Source: Desulfovibrio sp. (lineage in GTDB: Bacteria; Desulfobacterota; Desulfovibrionia; Desulfovibrionales; Desulfovibrionaceae). Taken from it: 7,855 bases of DNA. This document shows, one piece after another, positions 1 through 5,571 of this stretch. A model generated the notes under the pieces. The model was not told the DNA's origin, searched no databases, and saw only the letters and a program-made list of their open reading frames with translations. Where the stretch lies: assembly GCF_019424165.1 (NCBI RefSeq), contig NZ_JAHZAA010000008.1, positions 1 to 7,855 on the forward strand, read 5' to 3'. The position numbers and the translations under genes were made by a program. Every line of letters starts with the position of its first letter. The first letter of the stretch is position 1.

Positions 1-746
1 TCGGCGTACATGCTCAGGGTCAGCTTGCCCGCATCGTCATTTTTCAGAAGCACCTTGCCCCGCGCGGTGAACTGCTCGCTGTTATTGGTGTCGTTCCTGC
101 TCAGAAACGTATTGTGAAAGTAGCCGTCAGTGCGCTTATAGCCCACAGCAAGGCGGTATGCGGTATCGTCAGTAATGGGACTGCCCACGGCAGCCTGGGC
201 CTTGAACGTGTGGTAGCTTTCGTAGCTTGCCCTGGCGTAGGCATTGAGCCAGTCACCGGGATCTCTGGTGATGATGTTTATGGCCCCGGCGTGGGTGTTG
301 CGGCCGTACAGCGCTCCCTGGCTGCCGCGCATTATTTCCACGCGGTCAACGTCAAGGCCGGTATCAATGCCCACATAGGGCAGGGCCACGCCATCCACGT
401 TGATGTTCCACATCTTGTTCATGTTGGACATGCCGCCCACACCGCGAAAAACAACCTGCGTCATGTGCTCGTCAATTTTTGAAAAGCCGATGTTCGGCGC
501 AAGAGCGCTGAGCTGCTCAAGACTGTTCAGGTTCAGATCCTGCATGGTCTGGCTGTCAAATACAGAAATGGTGGAAGGCACGTCCTGTTTGTCTGTCTTG
601 ACCTTTTGCGCGGTAACCATGATGGAATCCAACTGTAGCGGATTCTGCCCTTCAGGTTCCGCTCTGGCGGCGGAGTTGGCAAAAAACGCCAGCAATGCCG
701 TTAAAAGAAAAGCAGCCCCCGGTTTGCCCATAAAAAATCGTGTCAT
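1..746 (-). CDS. TonB-dependent outer-membrane receptor, N-terminal 248 residues (runs off the left edge)
   Basis: This is the start of an outer-membrane receptor that imports a scarce ligand, typically a ferric siderophore, using energy passed on by TonB-ExbBD. Reading from the ATG at 746, residues 1-29 form a signal peptide: a basic start, a hydrophobic core, and an ARA|E cleavage site. A TonB-box-like stretch (DSIMVTAQ) lies at 40-47. The plug domain follows at about 55-165, with FRGVGG near 100, VDGVALP near 118 and the family hallmark VDRVEIMRGSQGALYGRN at 133-150, then GAINIITR at 154-161. Barrel strands begin near 170. The frame stays open to position 1; full receptors have roughly 650-750 residues, so about two thirds is missing. 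The ATG at 731 is less likely because it would cut into the signal peptide. The plug resembles the FyuA/pesticin-receptor style. The divergent AraC gene supports siderophore uptake, but the ligand cannot be read from this fragment. Confidence 0.93.
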   Translation of the reverse strand, partial: MTRFFMGKPGAAFLLTALLAFFANSAARAEPEGQNPLQLDSIMVTAQKVKTDKQDVPSTISVFDSQTMQDLNLNSLEQLSALAPNIGFSKIDEHMTQVVFRGVGGMSNMNKMWNINVDGVALPYVGIDTGLDVDRVEIMRGSQGALYGRNTHAGAINIITRDPGDWLNAYARASYESYHTFKAQAAVGSPITDDTAYRLAVGYKRTDGYFHNTFLSRNDTNNSEQFTARGKVLLKNDDAGKLTLSMYA

Positions 747-775
747 ACATCAACCCCCGGACCCCGCGGGCAGGA

Positions 776-808
776 TATGCCCGTCGGCTTTGTTTACTGA
801 TGGGCATA
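776..808. repeat. Inverted repeat in the receptor leader, possible regulator site
   Basis: The arms TATGCCC (776-782) and GGGCATA (802-808) are a perfect 7-bp inverted repeat separated by 19 bases. A second, tighter one, GGGCA (768-772) and TGCCC (778-782), shares the right-hand arm. Both sit 20-60 bases upstream of the receptor start. They could be an operator for the divergent AraC-type regulator, since the related YbtA is known to use inverted repeats at its receptor promoter, or a leader hairpin. The assignment is inference; only the symmetry is seen. Confidence 0.35.
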
Positions 809-924
809 GTTGTAGGCGGCAGAGGTTGAAAAATCTTCCCCGGCAGGTTCTTTTTTTGCTCCACAAGGTCGCGAACAAACAGCATAAAGCGTTTTTGAGG
901 CCGCTCCGGGGCCAAGTGTCTGTA

Positions 925-953
925 TTGACATGTAAATGAAATTGAATTTTAAT
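925..953 (+). promoter_or_regulatory. Sigma70-like promoter for the AraC-family gene
   Basis: A perfect -35 box TTGACA (925-930) is followed after exactly 17 bases by TTTAAT (948-953), which matches the -10 consensus at five of six positions. The start of transcription would fall near 960, giving a leader of about 25 bases before the ATG at 984, which has its ribosome-binding site GGAG at 972-975. This is the best promoter match in the window. Confidence 0.65.
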
Positions 954-956
954 TTC
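938..956. promoter_or_regulatory. 19-bp AT-rich dyad over the -10 box, candidate Fur-type operator
   Basis: GAAATTGAATTTTAATTTC is symmetric at eight of nine base pairs around position 947; only 944/950 fails. It has the length and AT content of a Fur box and matches the classical 19-bp Fur consensus at 11 of 19 positions, which is only moderate. It covers the -10 box of the AraC-gene promoter, where a bound repressor would block RNA polymerase. Iron control would suit a TonB-receptor locus. Self-repression by the AraC protein is an alternative. Confidence 0.35.
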
Positions 957-983
957 TAAAAATGTACCGGTGGAGATATAGCC

Positions 984-1943
984 ATGGCTTGCCCCTATGC
1001 CTGCGGACAGGAAACAGTTTTTGCCTTGCCGCCAGGGCGCAATATTTTCGGCTTGGAGGTTTTGTCCGGCGTAAGCCTGGACATGCTGGATTTTTATTCG
1101 CCCAGGGACATTGTCATGCCCGTTACCCAGCGTGACCGGCTGGAGTTTGCCTTTGTGCTCAGCGGCGAAGGGGCATACATGCCGTCGGCCGGCGCCGCGC
1201 GCGTGATGGAGGCCCCGCCCGAAAGCGGCATTACCTTTTACATGCCCGGATCGGAGGGGAGTTTTCACATCTGCGGGCAAAAAACAGTCAAGATGCTTGG
1301 CATATCGATGGAAGCAAGCCGGCTGAAAACGGTACTGGGGCTGGATGAAGGGCATGTCCTTTGCCGGTCATTACCCGCCTGCGAGCGGGCCAGGCTCAGC
1401 CCGGCCATCAAAGTGCTGCTGACGCAGTTTTTTTCGTGCTCCAAGAGCGGCCCTGCGCTGGCCCTGTTTTTGCGGGGCAAGGCTCTGGAACTTCTGGCCG
1501 AGATTGTGGAACATCTCGGGCAGGAGTGCGGCAACTGCCGCAAAGCGGCGGAGCAGGCCGCGTTCAGCGCCAATGAGGTTGCCCGCATTCGCGAGGCCCG
1601 CCACATCCTTTGCGCCAATATGGCCGCTCCGCCCTCGCTGCCGGTTTTGTCGGGCATGGTGGGCATGAATCTGACCAAGCTCAAGGCCGGTTTTCACGCG
1701 GTGTATGGCAAGGCCCCTTTCCGTTGCCTGCATGAAGAGCGCATGAAAAGAGCAGGCAGCCTGCTGGCAGGGGGCGAGGTTAACGTAAGTCAGGCGGCCT
1801 GGGCCGTAGGCTATACCAGCGTGGGGCATTTCAGCGCTGCTTTTGACAGGTTTTTTGGGGTCCGGCCAAAGACGTATCAGATGGATATGGCGCGCGGACG
1901 GGCCGCCGCCCTTGCTGGTGGTGAAAGGCCGCCGTGCCGGTAG
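984..1943 (+). CDS. AraC-family transcriptional regulator, PchR/YbtA-like
   Basis: This 319-residue cytoplasmic DNA-binding protein probably controls the divergent receptor gene. Residues 1 to about 190 form a poorly conserved sensor domain with no recognisable ligand motif. The C-terminal AraC domain is clear: the first helix-turn-helix at about 217-240 (LPVLSGMVGMNLTKLKAGF), then YGKAPF and ERMKRAGSLL, then the second helix-turn-helix at about 266-290 (VSQAAWAVGYTSVGHFSAAF), ending in FFGVRPKTYQ at 290-299. The phrase MNLTKLKAGFHAVYG is in the style of PchR-type regulators, which bind a ferric siderophore and switch on its receptor gene. The ATG at 984 has GGAG eight bases upstream. A cysteine cluster at 182-185 (CGNC), with further cysteines at 152 and 210, is of unknown meaning. 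The family is certain; the ligand and target are inferred from the gene pair. Confidence 0.93.
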   Translation: MACPYACGQETVFALPPGRNIFGLEVLSGVSLDMLDFYSPRDIVMPVTQRDRLEFAFVLSGEGAYMPSAGAARVMEAPPESGITFYMPGSEGSFHICGQKTVKMLGISMEASRLKTVLGLDEGHVLCRSLPACERARLSPAIKVLLTQFFSCSKSGPALALFLRGKALELLAEIVEHLGQECGNCRKAAEQAAFSANEVARIREARHILCANMAAPPSLPVLSGMVGMNLTKLKAGFHAVYGKAPFRCLHEERMKRAGSLLAGGEVNVSQAAWAVGYTSVGHFSAAFDRFFGVRPKTYQMDMARGRAAALAGGERPPCR

Positions 1944-1946
1944 AAC

Positions 1947-1989
1947 CGGCCTGTCCTTGGTATCTGCTTTGCGCAACTGGCCGTTTTTT
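1947..1989 (+). terminator. Weak candidate terminator after the AraC-family gene
   Basis: CGGCC (1947-1951) can pair with GGCCG (1979-1983), followed directly by six T residues (1984-1989). The loop of 27 bases is long and the stem short, and a competing hairpin (GCCGG at 1936-1940 with CCGGC at 1946-1950) overlaps the stop codon. The position and T-run suit termination, but the structure is poor. I see nothing else in 1990-2092. Confidence 0.25.
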
Positions 1990-2092
1990 GAGAAACAAGA
2001 AGAAAAATCAGAAAGACGCGTCAGAAGCACCGGCGCCGGCAGCCCGGCCCAGATGTTTGAAAAGCCCCGTCTGCCACAGAAGCTCCTGCCAT

Positions 2093-2132
2093 AAAAAACA
2101 AAAAGGCCGCCGGGCACATGAACCGGCGGCCT
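2093..2132 (-). terminator. Intrinsic terminator of the small CxxC-protein gene
   Basis: AGGCCGCCGG (2104-2113) and CCGGCGGCCT (2123-2132) form a perfect 10-bp stem with a 9-base loop. Read on the minus strand, the stem is followed by five T, a G, then six T (complement of 2093-2104). No T-run follows on the plus strand, so it serves the minus-strand gene that ends 32 bases upstream. Confidence 0.88.
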
Positions 2133-2164
2133 GGGATCGGGCGGGTGGGGTATCCCGCCGCAGT

Positions 2165-2470
2165 CTACGCATTGCCGAAATAGGGCGGGCGGCGCGTTTG
2201 CATATCGCCGCTGACGCGAAAAATCTGGACTGTGTAATGCCCCTTGCCGCCACAAAGGGGGCAGGCATCTGTAACCAGCAGGCAGGATGAATCCAGCTCC
2301 AGCGGGTCGATGCCCGCTACTCCGAGAATATCCGTAGCCTTGCCCTGTTCCCACATGACAGGCGAACCGCAACGGCCGCATTCCACATACAGGAGTTCAG
2401 GGTCATAGCCCTTGGGTGACAAGGGGCCGCGCAAGGGTTCGGCAATGGCTTTCATGATGTTGTCGTGCAT
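2165..2470 (-). CDS. Small hypothetical protein with two CxxC knuckles (zinc-ribbon-like)
   Basis: This 101-residue protein does not match a family I can name. CGRC at 31-34 and CPLC at 70-73, 35 residues apart, form the paired knuckles expected of a zinc ribbon or rubredoxin-like fold; a fifth cysteine lies at 63. Between them is an acidic, hydrophobic stretch (DILGVAGIDPLELD), and the C-terminus is basic and aromatic (MQTRRPPYFGNA). There is no signal peptide or membrane segment. The ATG at 2470 is fixed by a strong ribosome-binding site, GGAGG, five bases upstream. The open frame runs further upstream into antisense mutL, but nothing supports use of that extension. The gene stands alone, divergent from mutL, with its own terminator. 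Metal binding is inferred from the cysteines; the role could be nucleic-acid binding or a structural accessory. Confidence 0.8.
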   Translation of the reverse strand: MHDNIMKAIAEPLRGPLSPKGYDPELLYVECGRCGSPVMWEQGKATDILGVAGIDPLELDSSCLLVTDACPLCGGKGHYTVQIFRVSGDMQTRRPPYFGNA

Positions 2471-2535
2471 TGTTTCCTCCCTCAGCATCCGGCGCGCTGC
2501 GTTTACTTGCGTGTTTTTGGCGTCGCGCCTTTTAA

Positions 2536-2577
2536 GCCTTGCCTTCCATACATAAGCACCTCTGGCGGCAAGGCAAG
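2536..2577. repeat. Inverted repeat between the CxxC gene and mutL
   Basis: GCCTTGCC (2536-2543) and GGCAAGGC (2567-2574) are perfect 8-bp inverted arms. In a second register, CTTGCCTT (2538-2545) pairs perfectly with AAGGCAAG (2570-2577). The element sits midway in the 189-base divergent spacer, so it could be an operator acting on both genes or a leader hairpin. No regulator is identifiable. Confidence 0.35.
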
Positions 2578-2624
2578 CCCTGCGGCGCCTTGCGGGGGTG
2601 TTTTTTCCCGGCCCGCGCCGCCGC

Positions 2625-2653
2625 TTGCCATGCCGCACATGGGCGCATACACT
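2625..2653 (+). promoter_or_regulatory. Candidate mutL promoter giving a leaderless transcript
   Basis: TTGCCA (2625-2630, five of six consensus positions) and TACACT (2648-2653, four of six) are separated by exactly 17 bases. A normal start six to seven bases after the -10 box would fall on or next to 2660, the A of the mutL ATG. No Shine-Dalgarno sequence precedes that ATG, which agrees with a leaderless message. Matches of this quality also arise by chance in a spacer this long. Confidence 0.35.
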
Positions 2654-2659
2654 GAAATC

Positions 2660-4843
2660 ATGTCTGAAAAAAATAGTCATATACGCCTGCTGCCGCCCGA
2701 GCTGCGCAATCAGATCGCCGCTGGCGAGGTGGTTGAACGGCCCGCCAGCGTGTTGAAAGAACTGGTGGAAAACAGCCTGGATGCCCAGGCTGGACAGATT
2801 GATGTTCGCCTTGAAAACGGCGGGCAAAGCCGTATCAGTGTTCAGGATGATGGCCGGGGCATTCCTGCGGAAGACCTGGAGCTGGCCGTCACACGCCACG
2901 CCACCAGCAAAATACGCTGCCTGGAGGACCTTGAGCGCATCCTCTCTTACGGCTTCCGGGGCGAGGCCCTGCCGAGCATCGCTTCGGTATCGCGCTTTAC
3001 CATTACCTCGGCCAGCCAGGACGCTGCGGAACAGGCCGCGGCACACCGGGTAGAGGTGGAACATGGCCTGCTCAAAAGCTCCGGCCCGGCGGCCCTGCAC
3101 AAGGGGACGCTGGTGGAGGTGCGTGATCTTTTTTCCAACATACCAGCTCGACTGAAGTTTTTAAAGACCCCCTCCACAGAGTTCAGGCGCGCCCAGGACT
3201 GGCTGGCCCGTCTGGCCCTGACGCGCCCGCAGGTGGGTTTTTGCCTGTATTCCGGCGAGAGGGAGGCCCTGCGTTTTCTGCCGGGGCAAACCCTTGCCGA
3301 GCGCCTTGCCGTGTTGTGGCCGCGCCTTATCGTGGATGCCCTGCGCCCCTTTGACGGGCGGCGGCACGGCATCCGCGCGCATGGTCTGGCGGCCCTGCCC
3401 AATGTGAGCCAGCCGCGCGGCGACCGCATCCTTTTGTATGTCAACGGCCGCTCGGTGACGGACAAGCGCCTGCTGGCCGCCGTGCGCGAAGCCTACAAGG
3501 GGCGCATGACCAGCAGGGATTACCCGCAGATTGTCCTTTTTGTTGAGATGGACCCGGCCGAGGTGGATGTGAACGTACACCCGGCCAAGAGCGAGGTGCG
3601 GTTCAGGGACGAATCCGCCGTATTTTCCGCTGTGCTGCACGCCGTGCAGGGCGCGCTTGTAACGTCGTTTGACGTGGCCGAGGCCGCCTGGCACGAAGGG
3701 GCAACGCCTGCCGCCGGGGGCAACGTGTATGGTCAGGCCGCTTCTTCCGTTTCCGGTCCGCCCGTGCCTGGTGTCCCCGTGTCTGGTCCGTCTGGCACTT
3801 TCGGTTCGCCTGATATGGCGTATGGCCCGGGGGATCCGGCGGGTGCCGCACCACGTCCGCAGGGTTTCTGGGGGCGGCTGGACAATCCCCCGCTTGTGGA
3901 GCGGCAGGAACGGGACAGTGCCGTTGATCAAGGCGAATGGCATGTGAGCGCGCCCGCCGGATCGCCGGGAGAAGAGGCCGGGCATGCCGCCCACGGCACT
4001 TTGCCGGGTTTTTCCGACCGGCCCGGCTCGTCCGCACCGTTTGGCCTGTCTGGCCCGGATGGCGCTTCTGCTGCGCCCGCTTTTGGTGCGCCTTCTTTTT
4101 CTTCGTCTGACCCTGCGGGCAGCGCCGGGCTGGCCGCGACCACGCCGGAAGGCTTTTTTCTGGAACCGGAAGACAGCGCCTGCGGTCGCATGGCGGAAGA
4201 CAGCGGCACATATGCCGCCGGTGTGGCCCATACGGCGGATGCCCCGGTGGAGATGCCTGCCGCGCATGGGGTAAACCGCCAGCCTCTGCGCGTTGAAAAT
4301 ATGGAATACCTGGGCCAGGTGGCAAATACCTATCTGGTGCTGCGCGACATGGGCGGCGCCCTGATTTTGCTGGATCAGCACGCGGCCCATGAGCGTATAC
4401 TCTATACCCGCATGCGCAGGGGCGGCTTTGCCGGGTCCGGGCAGTTGCTGGCCTTGCCGCTGGAACTGCCGCTGCACCCGGCAGAACGCGAGCGCCTGTT
4501 TGAATTGCGGGAAAACCTGGAATCCCTGGGTTTTGTATTTGAAAGTTCCGGTGCGGGGCTAGAGGTCAGGGGCATGCCGCCCGTGCTTTCACGGGCCGAG
4601 GCCAGGGATTTTCTGCGTGAAGCGCTGGCCGGGCGCAAGGACGATCTGGCGGGCATGTTTATTTCCATGTCCTGCAAGGCGGCCATCAAGGCCGGACAGC
4701 GCCTTACGGACGATGAGGCCGCCGGGCTGCTGCGCCAGTGGCTTGCAGCTCCGGACAGGGAGTACTGCCCCCACGGACGCCCCTGCGTGCTGCGCTGGGA
4801 CGGCCCTGAGCTGGAAAAAATGTTCAAGCGGCGGCAATCCTGA
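2660..4843 (+). CDS. mutL: DNA mismatch repair protein MutL
   Basis: MutL couples mismatch recognition by MutS to strand incision and excision. This copy has 727 residues. The GHKL ATPase domain (1 to about 330) holds NQIAAGEVVERPAS at 17-30, KELVEN at 33-38 with catalytic E34 and metal ligand N38, DDGRGI at 63-68, TRHATSKI at 78-85, GFRGEAL at 98-104, LFSNIPARLKF at 157-167 and NVHPAKSEVRF at 305-315. A linker of about 200 residues (about 340-545), rich in Gly, Pro, Ala and Ser, follows. The C-terminal dimerisation domain has DQHAAHE at 572-578, SCK at 671-673 and CPHGRP at 703-708, the metal-site motifs of nicking MutL proteins that E. coli MutL lacks. The last Glu of DQHA(X)2E(X)4E is Thr (T583). 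A degenerate clamp-binding motif QLLALP lies at 595-600. I chose the ATG at 2660 because family members begin a few residues before IRLLPPEL; in-frame ATGs at 2630 and 2639 also lack a ribosome-binding site. No mutS is in the window. Confidence 0.97.
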   Translation: MSEKNSHIRLLPPELRNQIAAGEVVERPASVLKELVENSLDAQAGQIDVRLENGGQSRISVQDDGRGIPAEDLELAVTRHATSKIRCLEDLERILSYGFRGEALPSIASVSRFTITSASQDAAEQAAAHRVEVEHGLLKSSGPAALHKGTLVEVRDLFSNIPARLKFLKTPSTEFRRAQDWLARLALTRPQVGFCLYSGEREALRFLPGQTLAERLAVLWPRLIVDALRPFDGRRHGIRAHGLAALPNVSQPRGDRILLYVNGRSVTDKRLLAAVREAYKGRMTSRDYPQIVLFVEMDPAEVDVNVHPAKSEVRFRDESAVFSAVLHAVQGALVTSFDVAEAAWHEGATPAAGGNVYGQAASSVSGPPVPGVPVSGPSGTFGSPDMAYGPGDPAGAAPRPQGFWGRLDNPPLVERQERDSAVDQGEWHVSAPAGSPGEEAGHAAHGTLPGFSDRPGSSAPFGLSGPDGASAAPAFGAPSFSSSDPAGSAGLAATTPEGFFLEPEDSACGRMAEDSGTYAAGVAHTADAPVEMPAAHGVNRQPLRVENMEYLGQVANTYLVLRDMGGALILLDQHAAHERILYTRMRRGGFAGSGQLLALPLELPLHPAERERLFELRENLESLGFVFESSGAGLEVRGMPPVLSRAEARDFLREALAGRKDDLAGMFISMSCKAAIKAGQRLTDDEAAGLLRQWLAAPDREYCPHGRPCVLRWDGPELEKMFKRRQS

Positions 4844-4999
4844 TGTTTTGCCCCGGTCGCCATTGCAGGGTCAAGAGAGCCTGAAATCCCTTGCGGGAAT
4901 ACACGCTACTGAAGCCGTGGACGCGCGGGCCGACGCTGGCGGAAAAGCCTGCTGCCGTGCCGGGTCCGTTGCCCCAAGCTTGTGGTCTGGAGATTTTTT

Positions 5000-5476
5000 A
5001 TGGAAAAAAAGTATTGGCTGCTGAAGTCGGAACCGGGCTGCTATTCGATTGACGATCTCGCGGCGGAGCCTGATCAGGTCACCAGTTGGGGCGGCGTGCG
5101 CAATTTTCAGGCGCGCAATTTCCTTCGCGATCAGATGGCCGTGGGCGACATGATCATTTTTTACCACAGCGTAACCGCGCCTTCGGCGGTTGGTGTGGCC
5201 CGCGTGGTCAGGGCCGGATACCCGGATCCCACAGCCTGGGAGCCGGAAGACGAACACTTTGATCCCAGGTCTACCCCGGAAAAACCGCTCTGGTTCGCTG
5301 TGGACGTCCGCTTTGTTAAAAAATTTGCCAATCCCGTGCCGCTCAAGGCCATGCGCATGGTTCCCGCGCTGTTTGGCATGGAGCTTCTGCGCAAGGGGTC
5401 CAGGCTCTCGGTTATGCCCGTGAGCAGGGAAGAGTTTGATGTCATCTGCAAGATGGGTGACCCGGAAGGCAGCTAG
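5000..5476 (+). CDS. EVE-domain protein (PUA-like, candidate modified-base reader)
   Basis: This 158-residue protein is a single EVE domain over nearly its full length. EVE domains have the PUA fold; the human homologue THYN1 binds 5-hydroxymethylcytosine, and bacterial relatives are thought to recognise modified bases in DNA or RNA. The signature is clear: YWLLKSEP at 5-12, YSIDDL at 15-20, WGGVRNFQARNFLRD at 30-44, VGDMIIFYHS at 48-57, VGVARVV at 64-70, HFDPRSTPEKPLWFAVDVRF at 86-105, then LLRKGSRLSVMPVSREEFDVI. The ATG at 5000 has GGAG seven bases upstream, which rejects an in-frame start at 4982. It lies 156 bases after mutL in the same direction. I see no gene and no clear terminator in 4844-4999, so read-through from mutL is possible. 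The family is certain. The base it recognises, and any functional tie to mutL, are unknown. Confidence 0.95.
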   Translation: MEKKYWLLKSEPGCYSIDDLAAEPDQVTSWGGVRNFQARNFLRDQMAVGDMIIFYHSVTAPSAVGVARVVRAGYPDPTAWEPEDEHFDPRSTPEKPLWFAVDVRFVKKFANPVPLKAMRMVPALFGMELLRKGSRLSVMPVSREEFDVICKMGDPEGS

Positions 5477-5514
5477 ATTCCTTTGGCGTTTGCACGGCCT
5501 GCTGTCGTCACTTT

Positions 5515-5541
5515 GCCCGCCTGCGCGACGGGCGGGCTTCT
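5515..5541 (+). terminator. Probable intrinsic terminator after the EVE gene
   Basis: GCCCGCC (5515-5521) and GGCGGGC (5531-5537) form a perfect 7-bp GC stem with a 9-base loop, followed by TTCTT. It lies 38 bases after the EVE stop codon and just before the end of convergent dinB. The T-run is short. Read on the minus strand, the stem has no T-tract, so it would serve dinB poorly. Confidence 0.55.
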
Positions 5542-5571
5542 TGTGCTGCTGTCCGCTTTCCGCGAAATGTC

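Noticed and set aside
114..482. A 122-residue plus-strand open frame opposite the TonB receptor
   Set aside because: The minus strand carries the unmistakable plug signature of a TonB-dependent receptor across the same bases.
1371..2381. A 336-residue minus-strand open frame over the AraC gene and part of the CxxC gene
   Set aside because: It runs antisense to a certain AraC domain, overlaps the real CxxC gene in another frame, and crosses that gene's strong terminator.
2465..2659. In-frame 65-codon extension upstream of mutL
   Set aside because: The frame is open, but the extension overlaps the start of the divergent CxxC gene, has Cys/Pro-rich content unlike MutL, and family members begin at about 2660.
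2471..3100. In-frame upstream extension of the CxxC protein into antisense mutL
   Set aside because: A strong ribosome-binding site fixes the start at 2470, and the extension would lie opposite conserved MutL ATPase codons.
3161..4477. A 438-residue open frame antisense to mutL
   Set aside because: It lies wholly inside a certain mutL gene. Its product is Arg/Gly/His-rich with no family signature, as expected for the opposite strand of GC-rich codons.
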